Source of the DNA: Botryosphaeria dothidea
Taxonomy: Eukaryota > Ascomycota > Dothideomycetes > Botryosphaeriales > Botryosphaeriaceae
NCBI GenBank assembly: GCA_011503125.2
Contig: WWBZ02000022.1
Span: forward strand, 868,001 to 932,000
Direction: 5' to 3'
Length of the DNA stretch: 64,000 nt
Numbering within the stretch: the first letter of the stretch is position 1; every line of letters starts with the position of its first letter. Below, piece after piece: positions 1 through 10,722 of the stretch. The position numbers and the translations under genes are program-made. A model generated the notes under the pieces. It ran no database searches. It saw nothing but the letters and a program-made list of their open reading frames with translations, and was not told the origin of the DNA.

Positions 1-919
1 AACGACTCACAAGGCAGATGTCGGTAGCAGCGCAGCCAATAACTGCCGCAATTTCTTCTGCGAGCCCTGCTCAGATCGTGCATCTCCCCAGCACGTCTCC
101 ACTAGTCCCATACAAATGGGAGAGCTCCAAATTTCAATACGAAGACCCGAGCGCGCACGGTAGCCTGATTTCTCGGGTCTGCTAAAAATCCTTTGGCCGT
201 TGGATCAGTTGCTAGCCTCCATGGATGGCAGTATTTGACGTGAGCCTCGGAGAGCCCCCGAAGATGGGTTCGTGATTTTTGGTGAATACTACCACATTTC
301 GCGATGTAGTGGCGTATATGTCAGCGGGGCTCATTACTCGGGGGGTGGAGTTGCTGCGCAGCTTCAGCCACAGATTACGCTCAGGCGTAGACTCAGGGTC
401 AATTCCTTGTAGTATGGACGTGGCCCAAAAAACCAATCTTTGCGGTTGAACGTTCACTTCATTTTGACGCTCATGGTTGAGCTGACCTGCTATCTACTGG
501 GTTGGTGTTGTGTCTCTGGCTCCTAATCTTCGCATGTTTCCGACAACGATGTCGCGCCTGCCGTCAAGTGCAACCGAATATTTGGCGTCGGTCAATAATT
601 CCGAGGTCCTACTTCTTTTTCGTTGAGCGCTCTTACCTCCCAAGTGCATGGCTCTGGGCCCCCAAAAAATGTAGATTATTCAGCTTCTGGACGAAAGACC
701 TTGAATGAAGTGGTATCCACGCCAACGTCTACTGACTTCATCTTGACTCCGCCCCTCAACCACTTTCCCCCCTCTTATCCCTCCTCCTGCCTCTTCTTTC
801 TATTCTTACCACCTCTAGTCCAGAATCACAAAAAGAAATACTCTCTCTGTGTTTGCCTCAACGTATACTTCAGCGTCGCTTCCAATCTAGTCAGACAGCC
901 TCGCATTGAGTGACGGTTA
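1..919. other. Intergenic / 5' flank, no gene recognised
   Basis: I see no convincing coding region here. Short open frames on both strands resemble no family I know. The last 200 bases are pyrimidine-rich (around 760-815) and probably form the promoter and 5' UTR of the gene starting at 920. Confidence 0.5.
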
Positions 920-3154
920 ATGCAATGGGCGTCATCCTCGTCCATGGAGTCGCCGCAGGCCCAAGAGCAACAACGAGCTCTCATCGAGCACATCATCTCT
1001 ACGACCAGCCTACTAGATCCAGCCGTCCTAGACGGCGACCAAGTTCACGCTCCGCAATGGACAAGCGACGGCGCCTTCTCACCGGAAGACTCTCTTCGCG
1101 CCCCGCACTTCACCCCTTCGGCAAACCAATTCGCGGAGTACATCCGACCCGGCTCTTTCGCCGGCGCATCGGTGTCTGATGGTAGTGCAAACGAGGGGTC
1201 CCGACAAATGGTAGATGGACATGTTCGAGTAGGCAGCGAACACACCCAAAGTTCGTCCGGTTTGGACATGCCGCCGCGCCTTGCGCACAATACTAGCGAA
1301 ATTTCTGTTACTGGATCTCACTATACGTCTGGACAGTCCTCAATTTCCAGCTTCGCACGTAGAGTCGCGAGGCATGGCCCAGACTTGAGACTCATCAACG
1401 CCAGTAGGACTGGAATGGCACAACGCTTTGGAGGCCAGCGGAGAAAAAGCACGGCGAGTGCACCGAGCCTCAAGAAAGTGAAGACATACGACGAACCCGA
1501 TGTCGAGATATTCGATCTTCCTCCATCAACAGAGATCCCAGAGGTTTCCCCCTCAGAATCGAAACCGCCAAACAGAGGACCCTCGTGGTTCCGGGGGTTG
1601 AGAAGACAGAGATCCGAGCCAGATAGGTCAAGAAATTCTTCGACAGGTTCTCCACCGACGTCTCCCAACATGTCTATGCATCACATTCATGTTCACTCCA
1701 ACAGCGAGAACCTTACGAGAGGGTCTAACGCATTTACGGACGACTCCCATAGCGACTACAGCCGGTCTGTTGGTGATGATCCCAAGAAGTCGACAGAATC
1801 TCCAGGACGATGCCCTAGTACGAAATCTTCGCAAACAAGGATACGGCCGAGGTTTCCGCGCTGGAAGTCGCATAGCAGCCACTTGCTTAAGCATGGCAAA
1901 CCGGCCACACCGTCACCCTCGTCGACACCAGCCAGATCTCCGCCACAAACTCCTCTTGCAAGCCCAAACAACAGTCACAAGCAGCTCTCCCTGGAATCAC
2001 CAAAAAGGTCTCCGAAGAGGTCTATCAAACGCTGGCTCTGGCGCGGACCAATGACTTCCAGCGATGCGCAAAGTATAGCTGATGTCATCAGCTCTTCTGA
2101 ACTAGCCGCTGTCAATCCAGGCTTGGCCATGGATCATGGCATTCAAAGTTTCACAGAGGTTGGGCCTACCGGCGCTGCAACTGAAGCAGCTACGCAGCAA
2201 GTCTTATCGCCTCCGCCGTTACCAACTACCAAAAGGCACACGAGATTCGGCTCCAAGCACCACGATTCCAGTGAGCGACAAACGCCTATTCTTCCTCCGC
2301 TGTCAATCAATCCAAGCGAACTCAATGAGGCCGCACTATTCAGTCCCAACCGCCATGACAACCGTCGGGAAGGAAGTTCATACTTTCCCCTTGAAGAGAG
2401 CCTGTCGACCCCTGATCGTTCAAAACCCTATAGTCCCGATTTCATCGGAACGAGACTGGGCGGCATCTCACCGCTGCCTTCCCCACCGCCCCTCCAAGTA
2501 CCTGTTCCCAGGCGTCCCCAAAGCCCTCAAAGCCCTAGCACTCCCAAAACACCAACTCGCCCGGAATGCGATGAGTATTTTCAGACTAAGATGCTTTCGA
2601 GTCGCCAAGCTACCGCGCGAAGCAGATCAATGCCTATGGAGTTCGTCCCGCCGGGCCTCACCCGCGTCAACACTCCTCCACGGTTCAGTGCCAGCCGCGC
2701 TGCCCAGGGACAGACGTCCGGCTTCTTCTTCTCAGGGCCATCACTGGACGACAACGAGGATGGTGAGAAGCTACAGAGCCACGCACGCACGCACCACGAC
2801 ACTAGCAGCGGGTTCTGGGATAGCGACGCCGTGCTCATGAGTGTGAACGTCGATGAGGATGAATGGAACGAGCCGCAGCCTTTGGCACCGCTGCAGACGC
2901 CAGATCCGGAGAGAGACTGGTTTAGGGTGCGGATGGATCAGATGTTGGCGTCTGAGGAGTCAACCAAAACGGAGGGCATTGCAGACATTGCTGCTGGCAG
3001 TGATGGGGGTCCGGCGTTCGTGTGGCATGTTCCGGAGCATTTACCTGGTAGTCCGCTGTGTCCGCTTAGTCCGAAACATAAAAGTGGTGGGAAGGGGATT
3101 TGTGTGTATCATGGTAGGAGAAAGACGCAGAGGAGTCTTGTGAAGATTGATTGA
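920..3154 (+). CDS. Hypothetical Ser/Pro-rich disordered protein, 744 aa
   Basis: One uninterrupted 744-codon frame with no intron. I do not recognise a folded domain. The protein is dominated by Ser, Pro, Thr and Arg, with many SP and TP pairs that could be proline-directed kinase sites (for example LSPPPLP, SPKRSPKRS, TPKTPTR). A basic stretch containing SIKRWLWRG lies near residue 370. The C-terminal third is less repetitive and contains acidic and Trp residues (DEDEWNEP, ERDWFRVRMDQML), which may be a short binding segment. I chose the first ATG at 920; a second in-frame ATG at 944 is equally possible. A frame this long and GC-rich is unlikely by chance, and codon use matches the neighbouring genes. 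The family resembles fungal regulatory or scaffold proteins only in composition, so I give no function. Confidence 0.75.
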   Translation: MQWASSSSMESPQAQEQQRALIEHIISTTSLLDPAVLDGDQVHAPQWTSDGAFSPEDSLRAPHFTPSANQFAEYIRPGSFAGASVSDGSANEGSRQMVDGHVRVGSEHTQSSSGLDMPPRLAHNTSEISVTGSHYTSGQSSISSFARRVARHGPDLRLINASRTGMAQRFGGQRRKSTASAPSLKKVKTYDEPDVEIFDLPPSTEIPEVSPSESKPPNRGPSWFRGLRRQRSEPDRSRNSSTGSPPTSPNMSMHHIHVHSNSENLTRGSNAFTDDSHSDYSRSVGDDPKKSTESPGRCPSTKSSQTRIRPRFPRWKSHSSHLLKHGKPATPSPSSTPARSPPQTPLASPNNSHKQLSLESPKRSPKRSIKRWLWRGPMTSSDAQSIADVISSSELAAVNPGLAMDHGIQSFTEVGPTGAATEAATQQVLSPPPLPTTKRHTRFGSKHHDSSERQTPILPPLSINPSELNEAALFSPNRHDNRREGSSYFPLEESLSTPDRSKPYSPDFIGTRLGGISPLPSPPPLQVPVPRRPQSPQSPSTPKTPTRPECDEYFQTKMLSSRQATARSRSMPMEFVPPGLTRVNTPPRFSASRAAQGQTSGFFFSGPSLDDNEDGEKLQSHARTHHDTSSGFWDSDAVLMSVNVDEDEWNEPQPLAPLQTPDPERDWFRVRMDQMLASEESTKTEGIADIAAGSDGGPAFVWHVPEHLPGSPLCPLSPKHKSGGKGICVYHGRRKTQRSLVKID

Positions 3155-4565
3155 CCGGGAGAAGGATTGAGATGTTCAAGTAAGGTGCCTTGAAGATTGA
3201 TCGCAGAGGTGCATCAGTTTGGGGACTAGAGTATTTTATAGAGCAACAGTTGTTCTGAGAGCAGTTGTACTACTATCAGTTTAGAATTGGCAACATGGCT
3301 ATCAAAGTTCTATAGGAATCTGCTGTAAGCGCTGTGACTACGAAATCTTACTGGAATCCTCTTTTCCTCGGATATTGTTTTCCAAAAGCAAATTGGGTAT
3401 GATCGCACTTGGTGAAAGTTCGCCGGCAGAAGACATGTCCCTAAAGTCACACTTTGCGCAGTACACACATTGCTGTTACATAGCAATCAGACACGGAACT
3501 CATATTCCTTCGCGCGAGCTTATGAGGAGCATTGGTGCAACTGCGTTTAGGTGGCTCACACCATCTGGCGGACAGTATATGCCAGGAGGTCTCGGATAAG
3601 CCGTGGTGGTAAACAGTCGGTTCATCCGACTCGTGATTATCTTAACTGATCTCAATCTAGAGTTTCGACCAATGTGTTAATGATCAGACTCGCGGAAGTT
3701 ACCGTTGGGTGATGTGGAGGAGCAGCTCGGGGATAAGTTGCAACGTTGTCGGGGTTGTGGCTCGCCCGATCAAGAATGATGCGTCAGCGGTATCAGGTAT
3801 GGCTGCTTGACCAAATAAGTGCAAGTGGCTACGATTCTAGTAAGTTAACAGGCAGAATTATGCTTTAAAGTTAGGCGTAAAGATCCATAGGGTGAGGATG
3901 TCTCGGGGATACGGGCTTCTCCGCTCGGGGATATGGTGCTGACCCGAGCCCCAGACTCCAAGGCCATGTTAAGTAACGGCCCTTTCTCTCTTTCTCTCCA
4001 TTTCTTTTGGTCCGTGTCGTTTCTTACCGCAGCCTATATTGATGTACAGTACGCGTCATTTCGCGACTTCATCACCTGCGCAGAAACGGGCGCAGCGTAC
4101 CTGACTGGCTCCGCTGGGACCGAAGACCTGGACCAGGCCCTTCTGGAATGATTCTGTGCAGCGTTGCCGCGAATCAACCGTCCTTGATCGTTTCGAAAGC
4201 ATTATTGAAGCTAAATGCAATGCTTGCCCTTTTTTCCCTGCTTGGGAAACTAGCGGCGTGACTGCCACGGGCCGGGGCGAAAAGCTTCTTGGATCTTCGC
4301 AGGGGCGCAGCAAGTCTTCTTTCTTGCCCGAGCTGCGGCTATACAGACACGCACTGCATTACGTGGCTAGGGGCTCCTACCTGAACTCATGGATGAATCA
4401 GTCCAAAAGCCTCTCTCCGCGGTCGGAAGGCCTATGCTTGGGATAGCATACATATAGCTGTTGACGATCGGTCAATTGCGGCCACCACCTTCAACCCGCC
4501 AGACCATCCGCATCTGACACTCTTTTGATACGTTCGTTCGTTGGTTGATTGGACCCTTGACAACC
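3155..4565. other. Intergenic region between the disordered protein and tannase
   Basis: This 1.4-kb stretch holds the 3' flank of the upstream gene and the promoter of the tannase gene. The short open frames in it resemble no known family. I see no RNA gene. Confidence 0.5.
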
Positions 4566-6483
4566 ATGCGTCAATCTTCCCGCACGGCTGCAGCCGCCCT
4601 TGCAGCTGCCTCTTCGGCTTCCGCGGCCTCGCTCGCGGATCTCTGCACCGTTTCCAACATCCAATCGGCACTTCCTTCCAATGGAACCCTGCTCGGCATC
4701 AACCTGCTGCCCTCGTCGGTCTCGGCAAGCCCTGTCTACAACGCTTCCACCGGCGGCGGCATGGGCCTGAGCACCACCAGCAGCTCGGCCACCTACTCCT
4801 ACTGCAATGTGACGCTGACCTACGAGCGCCCTGGCAAGACTGATGTCACTGCCATGTATGCGTTCCCCGCTCCGAGCGACTTCAAGAACCGTTTCTACCT
4901 CTCCGGCGGCGGCGGCTACTCTCTGAGCTCCTCCACCACCGGCGGTCTTTCGTACGGCGCCGTCAGCGGCGCCACCGATGCCGGCTACGACGCCTTCAGC
5001 ACCAGCTACGACGAGGTGGCGCTGTACGGCAACGGCTCCATCAACTGGGACGCCACATACATGTTCGCCTACCAGGCGCTCGGCGAGTTGACCAAGGTTG
5101 GAAAGGCCATCACCAAGAACCTCTACTCCACCGACAAGCTCTACACCTACTTCGAGGGATGCTCCGACGGTGGTCGCGAGGCCATGAGCCAGGTCCAGCG
5201 CTGGGGCGAGGAGTACGACGGGGTGGTCGCGGGCGCTCCGGCTTTCAGATACGGCCAGCAGCAAGTTGTGAGTGCTACAAACACCCCCTGACGTGATACT
5301 TGGCGGACATGACACTGATTTCGGGAACCCTGCAGAACCACGTCTTCTCGGCTGCTGTTGAGCACGTCCAGGACTACTACCCTCCTCCCTGCGAGCTGGA
5401 GAAGATCGTCAATCTGACCATCGCTGCCTGCGATCCCCTCGACGGCCGCACTGACGGCGTCATCTCCCGCACTGACCTGTGCAAGATGAAGTTCGACCTC
5501 AACTCGACCATCGGCGAGTCCTATTACTGCGCCGCCGAGACTAGCTCGTCGCTCGGCTTCGGCTTCAGTGGCGGCGCTCGTCGCAAGCGTCAGGTCACCA
5601 CCGGCTCATCTACGAGCACCACCCCCGCTCAGAACGGCACCGTCTCCGCCGAGGGCGTTGCTGTTGCTCAGGCCATCTACGACGGCCTGCACACGAGCGA
5701 TGGTAGCAAGCGCGCCTACCTCTCGTACCAGATTGGCTGCGAGTTCGACGACGCTTCGACGACGTACGACAACACCACCTCCTCCTGGGGGCTCAGCATC
5801 CCGTCTACCGGTGGCGAGTTCGTGACCAAGTTCGTTCAGCTGGTGGACGTTGACAACCTGTCCAACCTGGACAATGTGACCTACGACACTCTGATTGACT
5901 GGATGAACACTGCCATGGTGCGCTACATGGACAGCCTGCAGACCACCCTGCCCGACTTGACTCCCTTCGAGAGCCACGGAGGTAAGTCAAACAACCGCCG
6001 ACTGCATTCCAAGGAAAAGATCCGCTAACAGCCACCTCAACAGGCAAGCTCCTCCACTACCACGGCGAGTCCGACCCGTCCATCCCGTCCGGCTCCTCGG
6101 TCCACTACTTCGACAGCGTGCGCACGACCATGTACCCTAACAAGGACTACAACGAGTCTGTCGAGGCGCTCGGAGACTGGTACCGCTTCTACCTCATCCC
6201 CGGCGCGGCCCACTGCGGCACCAACAGCCTGCAGCCGGGGCCCTGGCCGCAGAGCAACATGGACACCATCATCAACTGGGTCGAGAACGGCGTCGTGCCC
6301 GAGCGCCTCAACACCACCGTCAGCTCGGGCTCGTACTCGGGCGAGACGCAGCTGCTGTGCGGATGGCCTAAACGCCCCTACTGGAACGCCGGCAACAGCA
6401 GCTCGTTCGAGTGCGTCTACGACCAGGAGAGCATTGACAGCTGGACCTACACTTTCGATGCTTTCAAGGTCCCCGTCTACTAA
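4566..6483 (+). CDS. Secreted tannase / feruloyl esterase family protein, 595 aa
   Basis: Ester hydrolase of the tannase/feruloyl esterase family (PF07519 type). Members cleave galloyl or feruloyl esters outside the cell. Three exons give 595 residues: 4566-5267, 5336-5981 and 6044-6483. Both introns have GT-AG ends and keep the frame. The ATG at 4566 is followed by a hydrophobic Ala-rich signal peptide (AAAALAAASS). The nucleophile motif GCSDGGRE places Ser at about residue 200, next to Cys199. The partner Asp lies in HGESDPSIP and the His in PGAAHCG. The paired Cys-Ser and His-Cys give the CS-D-HC arrangement known from this family. Several NxT/S sites are present. A dibasic run RRKR near residue 316 could be a Kex2 cleavage site, as in Aspergillus oryzae tannase, which matures into two chains. 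Whether the substrate is tannin or a feruloyl ester cannot be told from sequence. Confidence 0.93.
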
Positions 6484-7439
6484 GCTGGTTCCGATGTGCC
6501 TCAACCGGGAAGTTGTGGATGGCAGATGGTTGAGCGGTGACGTACGATCGTCGAGGGATTGAAGGGTTCGTCCAAATGGCGGGTCTTCTTGTGTAGGATC
6601 TGAAGACAGATTTTCATTCTAAGAGTAGACTTTGCATGCTGTATATATGCTTGTCAAATGATCATTCCGTATATGTTTACAAAAAAAAAATTAAGCTTTA
6701 TGACGCACTGGAAACGCGGGTGGATGAGTGATTAAGCCTAAGTTATTCGCCTGAGGACTGAGCCGTGAAACCCACAACCCGTTAGCCCGTAGATCGCCAA
6801 AGTCAAAATGTATTCAGCGACAAGTTTCCAGATTCATCTATGCGGGTCAAGACACATATCATAACTGCACTGCAATACTCAGAAAATACCACTGGTAGAC
6901 TGGCAGCCTTTCAGGTGCCAAAACTCGGAGCAGGCCCCGAAAGTCGTGTTTCGGCCCCCATACTTTTGGAGACTCATGAGCGGCACAGTCGCTATTGGTT
7001 TTTTGCGAGAGCATATCAAATACATCGCCTCAAGTCGTTAAGCCGATCATATTGTGGGGCTGAGCGCAGATGTGTGCAGCTCATGCGCGTACAATTGACG
7101 CCAACGCCCGGTATGTTCTTTCGGTCAAGAGCCTCGTCACGTCGGATGTTTTACGTTTTGCTTCCATTCCTACCTTTTGAACATGACACTCGCAAGATAG
7201 TTGATACGTCCTGCATTGGTTATTTGCGAAGGAGCGCGCCTGACTCTAGCTCGGGTATGATGGGAAAGAAAAGTGTCGGGTCAGTGAGAATCAGACTCGC
7301 GCATCTGGCGCACCCCGGCACTAAATCTGAAGCAAGCAGGGCAGTTTACTCTCCTCTGAGCAAAGGGTCAAAATCCAGATCACGTTTTGGTAGCAATAGA
7401 GCAGAACCGAAGGATGATACCAAGATTCAGCAACGATTA
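6484..7439. other. Intergenic region 5' of the DUF6536 pseudogene
   Basis: Holds the tannase 3' flank, with an A-run at 6681-6690. A 231-codon plus-strand frame (6840-7535) resembles nothing known until its last 40 residues, which belong to the pseudogene. The missing N-terminal part of that gene may have decayed within this stretch. Confidence 0.4.
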
Positions 7440-9344
7440 CCGCAGGGATGTCGCTTTGGCATACTTTCAGGCGCCATATTACCCCTCTTGGTTTCATCGT
7501 CAACCTTAGCATCCTCGTACGGACAAGTCAGGTAAATGATGGCGACGTTTACATCGGGGACTGCAATAAGGTCAAACGAATGAATACTGGGATACATGTG
7601 GTAATCAACGTTCTAAGCACCCTGCTTCTCGGCGCCAGCAGCTATTCCATGCAATGCCTTTGCGCGCCAACCAGACCGGAGGTGGACAAGGCCCAAGAGA
7701 AAAGACGATGGTCAGACATCGGTGTGTAGAGCCTTCGAAATCTCGGATTGGTTAGAAGGTGGAAGCTTATGGTTGATGTTGGCGGCTTCCTCGTTGCCGC
7801 TACACTTGGTGTGAGTACGCTCAGTTCCAAACCCACCGGCGAGTCTTGCCTGCTAAGCGTTGATGCCAGCTACAACTCGGTTTTCTACACCAGCTTAGCC
7901 AACAACGAATACGGAATCCTTGTCGTGAACGAGAGGTTTCCCAATCCAGACGTCTACGTGCCGGTCAAGTCTACTTACCGTTCCGTGTACGGATACGGGG
8001 AGGGGGCGGATCCAATCCCGGTCCTCAAAAAAATGACGGCTGAGCATGCGAACTTCGAAAGGCTTGACAACGCAAAGTGCATAAACACATACGCGCAAGA
8101 CCCCTCTCGGATCGCAGCAATCTGATCCTCCTGACGGACGGCCTGGGCGAGCAGTGCCAAAACGCCAGTGGGGCAAACGATATCCCAGTAAACTGCAGCT
8201 CGCTTCAAGAGTATGAAGACATTCCCCTCGATGCTCCGACGGGAAATGGCTTGCACATCTACACGTGGCTGTACGGCGTAGGACCCTACGATTATGCCGA
8301 ATCCTCCGACTTGAACAACCTGAAGCGGAACCCTGGCAACTGGACAGTGTTCGGCCACCGCATCAACGGCTGCATCAGTCAACGCGTGGAACCGCGGTGC
8401 CGACTCAACTTCAGCCTCACCCTCGGAGTCACCGTAGTCGTGTTCAATCTCTTCAAATCTGGCTGCATCACACTGGTTTTCTTGTTTCTCCGAGACCAGC
8501 CGTTAATCACGGTGGGTGATGCGGTCGCCTCGTTCCTCCACTCTCCCGATCCAAGTACGGCTGGCCTGTATCTTGCGAGCGCCAAAGAAGTGCAGGAAAC
8601 ATGGGGCAAACGCATCCCTCCACCAGCAAAGGAATACGTACCAGAAAGCCGACGCTACTCTGAGGGAGCGGGCCGGAAGGTCTGGATCATCTGGGGAATC
8701 TGGTAAGCACGGCAAGACCAAAAGCCAGCAAAACGACCGCAAAGACTGACGCCGCCCTCGCAGCTTCGCCCTCTCCATGTGCGCCGTCCTCAGCCTCGCC
8801 GTCTACGGCGTCATCGCCACCGTCGACGCCAACACGCTCCTCGCCGGCCTCGGCGAAGTGACCGCCGGCAACATCATCATCGGCTGGGGCATTGACGACG
8901 CGCCCGACGGCCTCACCGACTCCATCATCCTGGCGAACCTGGTAAGCCAACCTTTCTCCAAAGAAGAGAACAAAGAAGACTCACTCACACACACGAAAAA
9001 AAACCTCCAGCCCCAAGCCCTCCTCTCCCTCCTCCACAACAACCTCGCCACCCGCCTCCGCCTCCTCGCCGCCGAATGGCACACGCCACGCCCTCGCCCG
9101 CACACCCCTCCGCCTCTCCCTGCCCTACCGCCATGCCCTCCCGCTCCTCGCGCTCTCAGCCACCCTCCACCGGCTCGTCTCGCAACCCCTCTTCCTGGCG
9201 GTTGTCGACGCGTACGACGCGAGCGTCGCTGGCTGTGCTGGTCGGCGGGACGGTCGGGGTAGCGGGACGGAAGCGGTTGGGCGAGGGAGGAGGGGTTGCC
9301 GGCGGTGGGGAGCTGCAGCGCGGGGATCGCGGCGGCGCGCCATG

Positions 9345-9367
9345 CCCCCCCCCCCCCCCCCCCCCCC
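9345..9367. repeat. 23-base poly-C tract
   Basis: An unbroken run of 23 C residues inside the decayed 3' end of the DUF6536 pseudogene. It breaks the reading frame between the conserved GSCSA and GHCAFSS segments. Its length may be misread in the assembly. Confidence 0.9.
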
Positions 9368-9405
9368 GAGGAGGCACCGCGCACGAGAGGCAGGCGGCGA
9401 TGTGG

Positions 9406-9440
9406 GGGAGGAGGAGGAGGAGGAGGAGGAGGAGGAGGAA
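9406..9440. repeat. GGA trinucleotide microsatellite
   Basis: About eleven GGA units in a row. It reads as poly-Glu, poly-Gly or poly-Arg depending on frame, which explains several spurious open frames on both strands here. Confidence 0.9.
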
Positions 9441-9576
9441 AAATTGCAGTCGGAGACGATGGGAGACGACGGGGTCGCGGATGGGGCTGGTTCCGAGAGC
9501 GGCGCGGTCGCTCCGGAAGCGGTCGTCGGGCACTGCGCCTTTTCGAGCGCTGGTGCCGGGGAGGTTGTACGCATGA

Positions 9577-9929
9577 GGCAGGAGGAAGAACGAGCTTTTT
9601 TGTTGTGGAGGGCGGAGGGGGGCTCTCCGTGGCTTTGATAAGCTTAAAGCTAGGCGGTTTAAGCATTGGTTGGACATGCACGTTTAAACCCTAAACCTTA
9701 ACCTTATCGACTTGCCGTTTTCGGACCCCCTGCTTGAATTTTACCTGATCGGCATATTGGACAAAAAGTGGTTTGGCATTGTCCTTCTTGAAGAGATGGC
9801 TGCTTGCGCTACCTCCTCGTAGACTGGATATATTGGATGAGAAATCGAGATGCAGATGTCATAGCAGGAATCATGAACTTTTTTTTTTGTTATTATTTAC
9901 AGAAGAATAGGACACGCGCATGAGATGAT
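9577..9929. other. Convergent 3' flanks, no gene seen
   Basis: Lies between the pseudogene on the plus strand and the secreted protein gene on the minus strand. It contains a T-run near 9880-9889. I see no coding or RNA feature. Confidence 0.5.
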
Positions 9930-10722
9930 TTACGACGAGCTGCCGAAAGTGAATTCGGGGATCTCAATGGTGGTGACGGTCCAGGTCTTGCCACCGTCCG
10001 AGGTGGACATCTCGCCGGTGACGCCCTCACCCTTGCCCACGGTGTTGATGTAGTCGGGGTCGGCCGAGTCCAGGATGATCTTGGTGTCAGTCCAAGCTGA
10101 AAAATACAGGCGTCAGTCTGCTGTTTTCATGTACACTCGATCGGGGATGAAACTTACAGTGAGCGCCAACGGTGCCGCAGTTGTCCTCGGCGCACTCGAC
10201 GGCACTGCCCCAACCCTGGGCCTGGCCGTCCTTGGTCGAGAGCTCGGCGACCTGCTTGCCGTTGATGGAGACGAGCTGGGTGTAGTTGCCCGAGGCGTCG
10301 TCGAACTTGTAGTGCATGGTGATCTTGTCGGCCGCGACGGCGTTGGTGCCCTCGGTCTGCACGGGCATCTGGGAGTTGTCTGGGCAGGATAAGTCAGCAG
10401 TGTCGCTCGGCTGGAGCATTAATTGGAGGGACGAACCGCCGGTCTTCATGAGCGTGTAGGCGTAGATGGACCACGAGTCGCTGTTCCAGTTGTCGGCGAT
10501 GGACTGGATCAGGTCGCCGTTCGAGGTGCCCATGCCAACCCAGAGGGAGGCATCGCCAGAGTTGCCGGTGGGCGCCTTGGGCAAGACGAGGGTGGAAGTA
10601 GTCTCGCGGATCCAGGAGCCGGAGCCGACGGGACCGGTGCTGAAGGCAGGGCCCATAGCAGCCTCAACGGAGGTGAAGGCAGCGGCAGCGACGACCGAGA
10701 GGATCTGGCGGGAGGAAGGCAT
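9930..10722 (-). CDS. Small secreted beta-sandwich (concanavalin A-like) protein, 224 aa
   Basis: Three exons on the minus strand: 10722-10437, 10379-10158 and 10096-9930. Introns of 57 and 61 bases have GT-AG ends and CTGAC-type branch sites. The 57-base intron keeps the frame, so reading through it would add a 19-residue insert that does not fit the family. The product starts with a signal peptide (ending near SVEAAMG). It carries short beta-strand-like segments: ASLWVGMGTSNGDLIQS, KITMHYKFDDASGNY, QGWGSAVEC and GGKTWTVTTIEIPEF. I recognise a family of small secreted fungal proteins with this layout and a lectin-like or peptidase G1-like fold. I cannot assign a reaction. The WGSAVEC segment sits where G1 peptidases have their catalytic Glu, but this is only suggestive. 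A TATA-like box lies about 90 bases upstream of the ATG. Confidence 0.8.

Larger units (their letters stand above)
7440..9576 (+). pseudogene. DUF6536-family fungal membrane protein, frameshifted pseudogene
   Basis: Remnants follow the order of the fungal DUF6536 family, multi-pass membrane proteins of unknown function. Pieces in order: GCRFGILSGAILP (near 7448-7490), then in another frame STLLLGASSYSMQC and the Arg/Trp-rich segment ending SDIGV. An in-frame TAG at 7727-7729 follows, then LRNLGL and the hydrophobic run to about 8100. There is a 1-base shift at the C run near 8103. Next come NWTVFGHRINGC, LVFLFLRDQPLITVGDA, then an exon after a GT-AG intron (about 8705-8762) with IIGWGIDDAPDG and ANL. 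The intron at 8942-9010 leads to LATRLRLLAAEW. The family's carboxy end is still visible as VGSCSAGIAAA, GHCAFSS and PGRLYA, but in three different frames around a C tract and a GGA array. At least four frame changes and one stop make a functional product unlikely. Some shifts could be assembly errors at homopolymers. Confidence 0.8.

Noticed and set aside
4491..5315. 274-codon Val/Gly-rich minus-strand frame
   Set aside because: Antisense shadow of tannase exon 1, produced by its GC-rich third positions.
8803..9694. Long Gly-, Arg- or Pro-rich open frames on both strands
   Set aside because: They come from the GGA array, the C tract and the high GC of the DUF6536 remnant; frames on both strands overlap without family similarity.
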